Of a stretch of 64,000 bases of DNA, positions 30,668-38,686 are shown piece by piece (the first letter of the stretch is position 1; every line of letters starts with the position of its first letter). This DNA comes from Coxiellaceae bacterium (GTDB lineage: Bacteria > Pseudomonadota > Gammaproteobacteria > Coxiellales > Coxiellaceae). Below the pieces are notes generated by a model. The model was not told the DNA's origin. It saw nothing but the letters and a program-made list of their open reading frames with translations, and did not search any database. The position numbers were made by a program, and so were the translations under genes. Location: contig WTGG01000001.1 of assembly GCA_011523685.1 (NCBI GenBank), positions 62,001-126,000 of the forward strand. The letters are read 5' to 3'.

Positions 30668-30675
30668 TTCAATAT

Positions 30676-30707
30676 CACCCTAATTCTTTTGGAATTAGGG
30701 TGTTTTT
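30676..30707 (+). terminator. Intrinsic terminator after the small exported protein
   Basis: Perfect 11-bp arms CACCCTAATTC (30676-30686) and GAATTAGGGTG (30692-30702), then TTTTT. It separates the small gene from aspS, which must therefore have its own promoter in 30708-30797. Confidence 0.92.
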
Positions 30708-30797
30708 GAACTCTCAAAATCCCACTCCCCAAAGACATATTGCCTACTAGCCAGACAACCGGTAACATAGCGAGTTTTCCACGATCAGGACACCGTT

Positions 30798-32588
30798 ATG
30801 CGCTCACATTCCAGCTCACAGATTAATGAGTCACTTGTCAATCAAACCGTTACACTCTGTGGTTGGGTACAAACACGTCGTGATTTAGGTGGACTTATCT
30901 TTTTAGACCTTCGTGATCACGGTGATATTGTTCAAGTTGTGTGCGACCCCGAACACTTAGCTTCCCTGGCGACCGCACATGCCATACGCAATGAATACGT
31001 TATTCAAGTAACCGGTATTGTCAGGCAACGACCAGAAGGTACGACTAACCAACAGCTCCCATCAGGCCAAGTGGAAGTTGCAGCAAACGAGCTCACTATT
31101 CTAAACGCCTCTGCCCCCCTACCTTTATTACTGGACGAGAAAGCACAAACAGCTGAAGAAACACGACTCAAATACCGATACCTTGATCTACGTCGCCCTG
31201 AAATGAGCAAACGTCTCAAGTGTCGTGCGCAACTCAACCACATCATTCGCAACTTTTTGCATCAAGCACAATTCACTGAAGTGGAAACACCCTGCTTAAC
31301 CAGTGCGACCCCTGAAGGTGCTCGCGACTATCTGGTTCCCAGTCGACATCAACCGGGGCATTTTTATGCATTACCGCAATCACCTCAGATTTTCAAACAG
31401 CTCTTGATGGTGGCAGGTGTTGAGCGCTACTACCAAATTGTTCGCTGCTTTCGTGATGAAGACCTACGCGCCGATCGTCAACCCGAATTTACTCAACTGG
31501 ACCTGGAAATGTCATTCATTGATGAGTCCGACATCATGAATCTCATGGAAAACATGATTCGCGAGGTCTTTAAGACCATCATTGATGTTGAATTACCCAG
31601 CGCATTCCCACGTCTCACCTATGCTGAAGCCACGCATCGTTATGGTAGTGATCGCCCTGATCTTCGTAACCCATTAGAGTTAACCGAACTCAGCGATCTA
31701 TTAGACCAGGTCGAATTTAAAGTCTTCCAAGCTCCAGCCAGTGATCCACACAGTCGTGTGGCTGCAATTCGTGTACCCGGTGGTGCCACCATCAGTCGTA
31801 AACAGATTGATGGATACACTAAGGATATTGCAAAATTTGGTGCTAAAGGCTTGGCGTACATCAAAGTTAATGACGTTAACCAAGGTATTGAAGGATTACA
31901 ATCACCCATCCTTAAATTCCTACCTGATAATACGGTGCTAGAGATCATCCAACGTACAGAAGCCGAAACCGGCGACATCTTATTTTTCGGCGCTGATACC
32001 ACAAAGATCGTCAATGACGCACTAGGCGCCCTGCGTGATCAACTCGCTCGTGACCTAGATCTCCTTAGTGATACTTGGCAACCCCTATGGGTCATTGATT
32101 TCCCAATGTTTGAGCCAAATGATGCTGGCCATTGCCAATCCCTACACCACCCCTTTACGGCACCACAAACTGATAATATTGAATCACTTGAAAAAGACCC
32201 TTTCAACTGCTTATCACGCGCCTATGACATGGTGATTAATGGACATGAAGTTGGTGGTGGGTCGATTCGTATCCATCAGCAAGACATACAGAAAGTAGTT
32301 TTTGAGCTATTACGAATCAGCCCTGAAGAAGCAGAAGCGAAATTCTCACATCTATTACAGGCACTGCAATATGGCTGTCCCCCACACGGTGGTATGGCAT
32401 TTGGCTTAGATCGTTTAGCCATGCTACTCACCAATACCGACTCCATTCGAGACGTGATTGCATTCCCAAAAACACAAAGTGGTCAATGCCCACTGACTAA
32501 TGCTCCATCATCAGTAGATTTTGCACAACTGCATGAGCTGGGTGTTCGTGTTGCACATACGCAACGAGATAAAGCCACGCAAGATTAA
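30798..32588 (+). CDS. aspS: Aspartate-tRNA ligase
   Basis: 596 residues, full length for the bacterial type. The order is an N-terminal OB-fold anticodon-binding domain (about 1-105, [20 protein letters not shown]), the class II catalytic core ([30 protein letters not shown]), a GAD insertion domain (about 270-400) and motif 3 ([12 protein letters not shown]). Whether it is specific for Asp or also charges tRNA-Asn cannot be decided here. In many relatives yebC and ruvC follow; here the Dot/Icm island does. Confidence 0.98.
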   Translation: MRSHSSSQINESLVNQTVTLCGWVQTRRDLGGLIFLDLRDHGDIVQVVCDPEHLASLATAHAIRNEYVIQVTGIVRQRPEGTTNQQLPSGQVEVAANELTILNASAPLPLLLDEKAQTAEETRLKYRYLDLRRPEMSKRLKCRAQLNHIIRNFLHQAQFTEVETPCLTSATPEGARDYLVPSRHQPGHFYALPQSPQIFKQLLMVAGVERYYQIVRCFRDEDLRADRQPEFTQLDLEMSFIDESDIMNLMENMIREVFKTIIDVELPSAFPRLTYAEATHRYGSDRPDLRNPLELTELSDLLDQVEFKVFQAPASDPHSRVAAIRVPGGATISRKQIDGYTKDIAKFGAKGLAYIKVNDVNQGIEGLQSPILKFLPDNTVLEIIQRTEAETGDILFFGADTTKIVNDALGALRDQLARDLDLLSDTWQPLWVIDFPMFEPNDAGHCQSLHHPFTAPQTDNIESLEKDPFNCLSRAYDMVINGHEVGGGSIRIHQQDIQKVVFELLRISPEEAEAKFSHLLQALQYGCPPHGGMAFGLDRLAMLLTNTDSIRDVIAFPKTQSGQCPLTNAPSSVDFAQLHELGVRVAHTQRDKATQD

Positions 32589-32595
32589 GGTAATT

Positions 32596-32624
32596 ATCGT
32601 GCCCTCTGATTTGATAGGGCACGA
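32596..32624 (+). terminator. Hairpin after aspS, probable terminator
   Basis: Ten-bp arms ATCGTGCCCT (32596-32605) and AGGGCACGAT (32615-32624) begin 8 bp after the aspS stop. The following T-tract is poor (TCTAATGA), so termination strength is uncertain. It marks the edge of the secretion island; 32625-32790 holds nothing else recognisable. Confidence 0.6.
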
Positions 32625-32790
32625 TTCTAATGACTCTCTAGAAACTAAATATATCAAGACTCTCCATCATGAGGAAGCCAGCATTTTACTCTCTATCACA
32701 ATATCAAAAAATAAATCGCCCCTACATATGCAGATAAATAGCTGACTCAGTACTATTTAGAGGAGCTAGTATATATTTTAATTGATGAGA

Positions 32791-35766
32791 CTATTTATCT
32801 TGCGAGCTACGATAAGAATCCACGATATCATCAACAATTTTTTGACTCATACTGGATCTTAATTCATCATCGATATAGCCACCATCTGCCTTATATTCTG
32901 CGAGCATATTCTCCATCATCTTAACAGCACTTCCAGATGGAAAGTGCAGAGCCAAAAGTTGTCTAGCGACCTTTGCGCCCACCCGCTTATAGAGCTGATT
33001 CCTTACCTGCACATCATCTGCCGTTGTATTGAGCGCCCATAATTCTACAGGGCCTAATGTAGCTGTTAATAATTGAGTATTCATACCTGACTTAGTAGCA
33101 AACTGAGCTAAAAATGTTGCTCCATCTTCTCGTGGTCCATGTACACGTGTTTTCAATGCCGTCTGAGCAGTCTGACTCAAACCAAAAACTTGAGCTGTCC
33201 GCCTCACAGCCTGCTCAGGACCAGCCTCCATAATAAATATAGAAGTTGCAAATTCAACCATCACAGAATCAAAGTCATCTAAGGATTGAGAGAGCAATGC
33301 TACCTGAACCTTCCATTTACGACCTTCACGCATATCAACAATGAGCTGATCTCTAACCGCTTGAGCATTGGACGTACGATGAAATTCATCATAGATAATT
33401 CGCTTAGGGTCTTCTCGAATTTCAGAAATACGCTTATGGTGATACACTCGATATGACTCTGGCATATCAGCAACATTTTCTTCAGTTAAATAATAATGCC
33501 TGGCTAAGACATAACGTGCTAACATATACATCACTGCAGTTTGACGGTTAGCAGCATCCCCTCCACTACGTGCCACTTCATCTAAGTCCAATGACACAAC
33601 TCGAGCATCACCCAAATCAAATCGAGTAGGCTGAGAAATAATAGGATACTCACGAACACCACTTGAAATCATACGAGAAAAAGCATGAATTAATGGCTCG
33701 CCAGTTGGTGCGACAATTTTACCATATAAATCTTCAATAGCTGGTAAACGACAAATAGCAGCAACATCAGCTAGAACTGGCATAGCATGTCTTTGAGCCA
33801 TCATAGCTTCTTGATAGAAACCTGCTATAAATAAAGCATCTGTCACTTCCCACCATGAAGTAGCTGCGTCAAATACAAAACCAATCTCTTCTAGCACACC
33901 ATCGACCTGGCCTTCCAGACCTGAAGCATAGGTATTTGGTTTTGCATCGTCAGCGTATTGCTTATAAAGCTCGTCAATGATTAAACCGGACATATCTGCA
34001 ACACCATCATAGGTTTTATCTGAACCGACAGGTGTCGCCAGCAATGATAAGAAATTCACTAGGAAACTTCTTTCTTGAGGCGTGGGGTAACGGCAACCCA
34101 ATTGAGTATCAAACGGATTAATGGCATATTCCGTGCTCATTCTTAGTCGATGATAAGCTACCAAGTGTTTTTGCTTCAGCGGTAATGCGTCCTGCAATAG
34201 TGATATCAGCCCGCTACTTGAAGGTCCAATATCAATAATTGCAATACGAGGCAATCTAACCAAACCAGGCGACATACATACTGCTAAATTAATTGCATTC
34301 GATAACACGGATTTACCTGAACCTGGGCGCGCATAAAATAAATCAATCCAAGTGGTCTGATGACGAGAACCAGGATGATAAGGCCAGGGTTTACCATCAG
34401 GAGAGCGAAACAGCATAGCCCCTGATTCCCACGGTGATGAAGGGCGGAACAACGGCAACATATGCAATACATCAGACAATGGCGCTATACTTGGAACGGC
34501 AACACTTTTAGAAGATACACCCATCATAGATGAGACAACACCTTCATACGCATCACCACAATATTCTGAAACATCACAAGAACCCCAACCCTCAATGGCT
34601 TTAGCTAAGACTGAAGCTCGTGAACGCAGCAAACGAACATCACCTTCGGGTGCCCACGTACACGCAGTTACTCTCAATCGAACAACAGCGTCATCTGCAT
34701 TTAAGTTAATGTAAGATAATAAGTTTAAAGAATCAGAAATTAAGCGATTTTGCTGCGATGAAAACGTTAACACGGCAGCAATAGCTGCTCGCAACTTACT
34801 TAAGCCCAAACCATGACTATCCACTAAAAAAGATATGCGCCATGGAATTTTAGATTGCAAGGTTCGAGAAAATAATCGCACAAAATTTTGAACTTCTTTA
34901 GGGAATAAATCGATATAAACCGAAGAATAAATTCTATCCCCAACTCGCGCTGTCCTTAAGTCTAGTAGTTCTGCGTCACGTGGTAAAATCTGCTTTGACA
35001 ATGAAGGCCACGTTAAATCTGCTAAATCACCCCTCGCATTTTTATAGGCTTTAATCGTAATTTTATCTCCTGGCAGTACAGGTTCCCAATCTCGATCGGT
35101 AAACTCAGGATCAGCAATCTGGCGCATTGCATGAACGGCCTCATGCACAGAAAGAATTCGACCCACTAACCCATAAACTTCAAAATCGCTATTGACTGAA
35201 GAAACAAATGCATCATGACTTTCTCTTAAGTCAGTCACTGTTGCCATGATATTTTGAGTTAATAGAAACGGAGGGATTTTATTTTTTTTAATTTGTTTAG
35301 ATTTCTCTTTATTCGAACGCTTGAGTTGCTCATTACTTAAAGCTCCTAATTGGGTCCATAAAACCATGTAGCATTCTTCATAAGCACAATACTTAGAAAG
35401 ATTAGTAATGCGCTCCGAAAAAAGATCATCAAAATCAAGCTGCAGAACTTGAGCAGTTTGCTGAGCAGAAGACAAGATGCTATCGATCTCTTGTCCAATA
35501 TTATCTTTATTATAGGTGAAAAAAACTTGAACTGTTCGACCAGGCTGAGACATTGTCGTTTGCAATGATTGACGTATGCCATTTTGGATATACTCAAACT
35601 CCTCTCGACCAATCAATGAAGTTACACCAGATAGTTTAATGATACTAACAAGCGCACCATCATTACCCACTAATGTTGTTTGACTGTCTGCTGTTTGAAT
35701 ATCGCAATAAGACATTGTTGACTGTTTAAACAGTGTTGATATCCATGAAAATAATACCTTAAACAT
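32791..35766 (-). CDS. icmB: T4BSS ATPase DotO/IcmB
   Basis: 991 residues, the expected size for DotO (Legionella about 1009). It is a VirB4-related ATPase at the cytoplasmic base of the Dot/Icm machine and works with DotB. The Walker A motif ARPGSGKSVL has Lys485, and the Walker B-like region is RIIYDEFHRTS about residue 790. The opening is typical of the family. It is the last gene of the long minus-strand icm run and follows icmJ by 71 bp. No other gene follows on this strand before aspS. Confidence 0.95.
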   Translation of the reverse strand: MFKVLFSWISTLFKQSTMSYCDIQTADSQTTLVGNDGALVSIIKLSGVTSLIGREEFEYIQNGIRQSLQTTMSQPGRTVQVFFTYNKDNIGQEIDSILSSAQQTAQVLQLDFDDLFSERITNLSKYCAYEECYMVLWTQLGALSNEQLKRSNKEKSKQIKKNKIPPFLLTQNIMATVTDLRESHDAFVSSVNSDFEVYGLVGRILSVHEAVHAMRQIADPEFTDRDWEPVLPGDKITIKAYKNARGDLADLTWPSLSKQILPRDAELLDLRTARVGDRIYSSVYIDLFPKEVQNFVRLFSRTLQSKIPWRISFLVDSHGLGLSKLRAAIAAVLTFSSQQNRLISDSLNLLSYINLNADDAVVRLRVTACTWAPEGDVRLLRSRASVLAKAIEGWGSCDVSEYCGDAYEGVVSSMMGVSSKSVAVPSIAPLSDVLHMLPLFRPSSPWESGAMLFRSPDGKPWPYHPGSRHQTTWIDLFYARPGSGKSVLSNAINLAVCMSPGLVRLPRIAIIDIGPSSSGLISLLQDALPLKQKHLVAYHRLRMSTEYAINPFDTQLGCRYPTPQERSFLVNFLSLLATPVGSDKTYDGVADMSGLIIDELYKQYADDAKPNTYASGLEGQVDGVLEEIGFVFDAATSWWEVTDALFIAGFYQEAMMAQRHAMPVLADVAAICRLPAIEDLYGKIVAPTGEPLIHAFSRMISSGVREYPIISQPTRFDLGDARVVSLDLDEVARSGGDAANRQTAVMYMLARYVLARHYYLTEENVADMPESYRVYHHKRISEIREDPKRIIYDEFHRTSNAQAVRDQLIVDMREGRKWKVQVALLSQSLDDFDSVMVEFATSIFIMEAGPEQAVRRTAQVFGLSQTAQTALKTRVHGPREDGATFLAQFATKSGMNTQLLTATLGPVELWALNTTADDVQVRNQLYKRVGAKVARQLLALHFPSGSAVKMMENMLAEYKADGGYIDDELRSSMSQKIVDDIVDSYRSSQDK

Positions 35767-35837
35767 AATCTTCTCTATTAATAACAGTATGTTACGTCAT
35801 TATGACACAGTCATGAACGTATAGCAGTAAAACACGC

Positions 35838-36470
35838 CTAATAATTCATCAATACCTGTGCTGCTTCTTCAGACCACTGATTCACTGAGTCGGAAAAGGC
35901 TTTTAAACTGGGCAAGAGGCGAATTTTATCATCCACCATATTTTGTATTTTTCGAGCCGAATCTTGATCAGCATCTAGTAGTACTTGACCATAAAACGCT
36001 GGATTGCTCATCCCAGAACCTAACGACTTTTCCACTATTTGAGATCTAAGACGCAAACTTCTATAAATATTTTTGGCATCCGTAGCTGTGGCTGTCTTTA
36101 AAGCCATAGATGCAAATAAATGATGGCACATCGCATTCAGTTCAGCTTGAGAAAACTCCGGTAAATAGATTAAAACGCCGCCTGTATTATCACTAATACC
36201 AACAGACTGAATAAAATGGCACTGAGTACAAAAAGGACAAGCTACAACTAAGTTAGATTGCTTGTTATTTAAATAATTAAAATCACGATTCACTATATCC
36301 ATATGTAATGAGGACTGAAACCCACAATACTGACAAGAATATTGATCACGTAAAGAAATTTTCTTTTGAAACGCAAGAAAGGCAGAGTCTGCCTTTCTTG
36401 TCATATAACGATGCCAGTTTTTTTGGCTAGCGACTAAGGAAAGAGTTAAATATTGATCTGATGATGACAT
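35838..36470 (-). CDS. icmJ: T4BSS coupling-complex protein DotN/IcmJ
   Basis: 210 residues. DotN is a zinc-binding, HNH-nuclease-like protein that binds the coupling ATPase DotL. Two CxxC pairs for zinc are seen: CQYCGFQ (near residue 40) and CPFCTQCH (near residue 79). The remainder is helical. It lies between icmD and icmB as in Legionella and Coxiella. Confidence 0.93.
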   Translation of the reverse strand: MSSSDQYLTLSLVASQKNWHRYMTRKADSAFLAFQKKISLRDQYSCQYCGFQSSLHMDIVNRDFNYLNNKQSNLVVACPFCTQCHFIQSVGISDNTGGVLIYLPEFSQAELNAMCHHLFASMALKTATATDAKNIYRSLRLRSQIVEKSLGSGMSNPAFYGQVLLDADQDSARKIQNMVDDKIRLLPSLKAFSDSVNQWSEEAAQVLMNY

Positions 36471-36525
36471 CTACTCTCTCCTAATATCGATATTAACATA
36501 TAAATAAGTGATAATTTCCTACTTA

Positions 36526-36939
36526 CTAAGAAGCACCGCCGATTAGAGTTTTCATATCATCACCACCCACAGTACCAGTTGTAACGCCTGAACCGAAAGC
36601 AGCTTGGTTGGCTGTTGGCAATAGTAACGGGAAAACCGTTAATGCAGCACCAATCACTAGTAGAGTAACACCATTACTAATAGGTACCTGTGTAGGTTGA
36701 TCTTTATGCTGCTTCAATTTAAAGAAAGATGCACAGACTAAAGATAAACCAACCACCAACGCAACGTTAGAAATAATATTAGCAACACTGCTCACTGTAG
36801 ATTGCATGTTAGACGCAATCGTTTGAATAGTTACATCACTACCATCAGCGAAACATATGCCAGACACTAAACCCACACCAACGATAATAGGTAAACATTT
36901 TACTATTCCGCGGCCTACTGTTTTTATAAAGCTCTTCAT
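36526..36939 (-). CDS. icmD: T4BSS inner-membrane protein DotP/IcmD
   Basis: 137 residues with a cleavable or anchored N-terminal hydrophobic segment and two membrane helices (about residues 45-75 and 90-110). The fold is similar to that of its neighbour icmC/DotE, with GVTLLVIGAALTVFP typical of the DotE/DotP group. DotP is a small subunit of the inner-membrane complex. It starts the operon icmD-icmJ-icmB under its own PmrA-type promoter. Confidence 0.88.
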   Translation of the reverse strand: MKSFIKTVGRGIVKCLPIIVGVGLVSGICFADGSDVTIQTIASNMQSTVSSVANIISNVALVVGLSLVCASFFKLKQHKDQPTQVPISNGVTLLVIGAALTVFPLLLPTANQAAFGSGVTTGTVGGDDMKTLIGGAS

Positions 36940-36983
36940 TTTTAAGTAACTCCTCAGTTATTAATTAATCATCTACAAAGCAT

Positions 36984-37016
36984 TTACACCATTACGCCCT
37001 GTAAAGGTATGGTGTT
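36984..37016 (-). promoter_or_regulatory. Stem-loop at the predicted 5' end of the icmD mRNA
   Basis: Arms ACACCAT (36986-36992) and ATGGTGT (37009-37015), extended by two pairs across a one-base bulge. The predicted start point lies near 37010, just below the -10 at 37017-37022, so this hairpin would form at or next to the 5' end of the 70-nt leader. It could stabilise the mRNA; this is inference. Confidence 0.4.
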
Positions 37017-37049
37017 ACTATATCAACTTAGTCTTAAGGAAATATTAAA
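37017..37049 (-). promoter_or_regulatory. PmrA-type promoter of icmD-icmJ-icmB
   Basis: On the minus strand: TTTAAT-N5-CTTAAG (37049-37033), ten bases, then TATAGT (37022-37017), a 5/6 match to the -10 hexamer. The start codon is about 77 bp further on. The rest of the 328-bp gap between icmC and icmD (36940-37267) shows no gene and no clear terminator. Confidence 0.8.
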
Positions 37050-37267
37050 TTATGGTTAAAAATTATACTTTTTTTAAAAATTTAAGGTTTACTTAATATT
37101 CAGTACATTATAGACCAGATTAAAGCCTTAACAGTGGTCCAAGAACTGAAGAAACACCCCGCAATCATTAACTAAAAAATGTACTGCGAGGGAGTTGAAA
37201 ATCTAATACAGTGATCATCCTGGATAGCACAGAACCTTAAATCCATAAATAGTTACAACCCAATTAA

Positions 37268-37798
37268 TCAACCACTCCAAGGAGGCAAATCAAACAAGTT
37301 AAATAACAAATTCACCACTGCGACACAGTTTGTACAAGCCACACCACCCACAATAAAGATCAATGCCTTCCCTGCTGTACCTTGTTGTGAATTTTGACGT
37401 CCCGTTCGAGATAATTTTATAAAACCATTAATTAATGCCCCAACACCAATGACACGAAGAAAGGTTATGACCATATTCACCGTATTATAATCAGCACCAC
37501 CGCTACTTCCTGAATAAGCGATCAAATCTGATGTTCCAAGAAACATACTATTAAATAAACCAATCATAGGCGTTATGAGTGTCAACATCACACCACCCAA
37601 AATCGTGACTAATGGCTCAGCAATGGAATGCTGGGATGACATCATGGTTCGTGATTCACCGTACCGCTTAAACTGAAAAAATCCAAATAAGCAAATCAAC
37701 AACCCCAAAAACAGACTAATATCAGATAAAACACCCGACAGCGTAACAAAATTATTAGTGACGACTTGTGGGTCTGCAACTGTGTATGATAAAGACAT
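37268..37798 (-). CDS. icmC: T4BSS inner-membrane protein DotE/IcmC
   Basis: 176 residues with about four membrane helices: near residues 20-40, 65-85, 105-125 and 145-165. LGLLICLFGFFQFKRYGESR and a second LGGVMLTLITPMIG segment are typical of DotE. It is part of the inner-membrane complex. GGTGGAG lies 2 nt before the ATG. It ends the icmN-to-icmC gene run; icmD has a separate promoter. Confidence 0.9.
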   Translation of the reverse strand: MSLSYTVADPQVVTNNFVTLSGVLSDISLFLGLLICLFGFFQFKRYGESRTMMSSQHSIAEPLVTILGGVMLTLITPMIGLFNSMFLGTSDLIAYSGSSGGADYNTVNMVITFLRVIGVGALINGFIKLSRTGRQNSQQGTAGKALIFIVGGVACTNCVAVVNLLFNLFDLPPWSG

Positions 37799-37832
37799 AA
37801 CTCCACCTATTTATAATTAAGTTAAACTCACC

Positions 37833-38648
37833 TTAGCGATCATTAGCCCCAAATGAAATTGTCATTTTAGAGCTGGTATAAACCAAGCCTTGATCCGCAT
37901 CAATTGCTAACACCGTTCCATAACGTTTATTGATTGTGTCACCAACAATTACTGACTTTGAAACACCATTAGATCCTAAAATCCATGCGCGACCAGACTC
38001 AACGGCTTTGATATGATAAGTCACAGGTTTTGCTGCTGGTACCGCAGAGTCTTGCTTAGGCTTTGATAAGGCAGTCTGCTCTTTTTCAAGCTTATTCATT
38101 TGCACAGATAACTGTTTCATTTGTTGAGTTAATTCACGAACAGATTGACTGGTCATTCGTTGATTTTGCTCAATAGAACTGAGCGACGAACTCAATTGAT
38201 CAACCTTAGATGATAATTGTGAAACTGATCGCTGTGATGACTCTTGTTTAGCCGATAAGTCATTAAGTTGACTTTCAGTAGCTGTTTTCGGAATTGAAGA
38301 TTGAACCTGAGAAACGTTGCTTTTCTGCATTGACGCTGTATTAACAGGCTTAGATGAAGGAGCTATAAAGTGCACTAGAATCATTAAAATAGCAATAACC
38401 CCTACTGTCATAAGCACCTTTTTACTTTTCAACAATGGAAATCGATCAGCAATCTCAAGGCAGTGCGACTTGATTTTCAATAAAGCATCTTCGATTTTAG
38501 AGTCTGATTCTGACCCTCGATCAATCTCTTCACTACCTGACTCTTCAAAAATCTCATCTGAACCATCAGAAACTGAATCTCCTAAAAACTCATCATTATC
38601 AGGAAACTGATATTCTTGATCATCTTTTATCGACTTATCGTTACTCAT
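37833..38648 (-). CDS. icmG: T4BSS inner-membrane protein DotF/IcmG
   Basis: 271 residues with the expected layout. An acidic cytoplasmic N-terminus (about 1-75, rich in Asp/Glu/Ser) is followed by one membrane helix (about 80-97) and a periplasmic coiled coil (about 125-195, SSKVDQLSSSLSSIEQNQR). The C-terminal domain of about 65 residues ends in an SH3-like beta region (SGRAWILGSNG...). DotF bridges the inner membrane and the outer-membrane core. It lies between icmE and icmC as in Legionella. Confidence 0.92.
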   Translation of the reverse strand: MSNDKSIKDDQEYQFPDNDEFLGDSVSDGSDEIFEESGSEEIDRGSESDSKIEDALLKIKSHCLEIADRFPLLKSKKVLMTVGVIAILMILVHFIAPSSKPVNTASMQKSNVSQVQSSIPKTATESQLNDLSAKQESSQRSVSQLSSKVDQLSSSLSSIEQNQRMTSQSVRELTQQMKQLSVQMNKLEKEQTALSKPKQDSAVPAAKPVTYHIKAVESGRAWILGSNGVSKSVIVGDTINKRYGTVLAIDADQGLVYTSSKMTISFGANDR

Positions 38649-38686
38649 TTTTACTCTCCAATACCTTTATCTAAAAAATTAATACA

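Noticed and set aside
37100..37180. A 22-codon ORF on the minus strand in the icmC-icmD gap
   Set aside because: No ribosome site and no coupling to icmD; likely chance.
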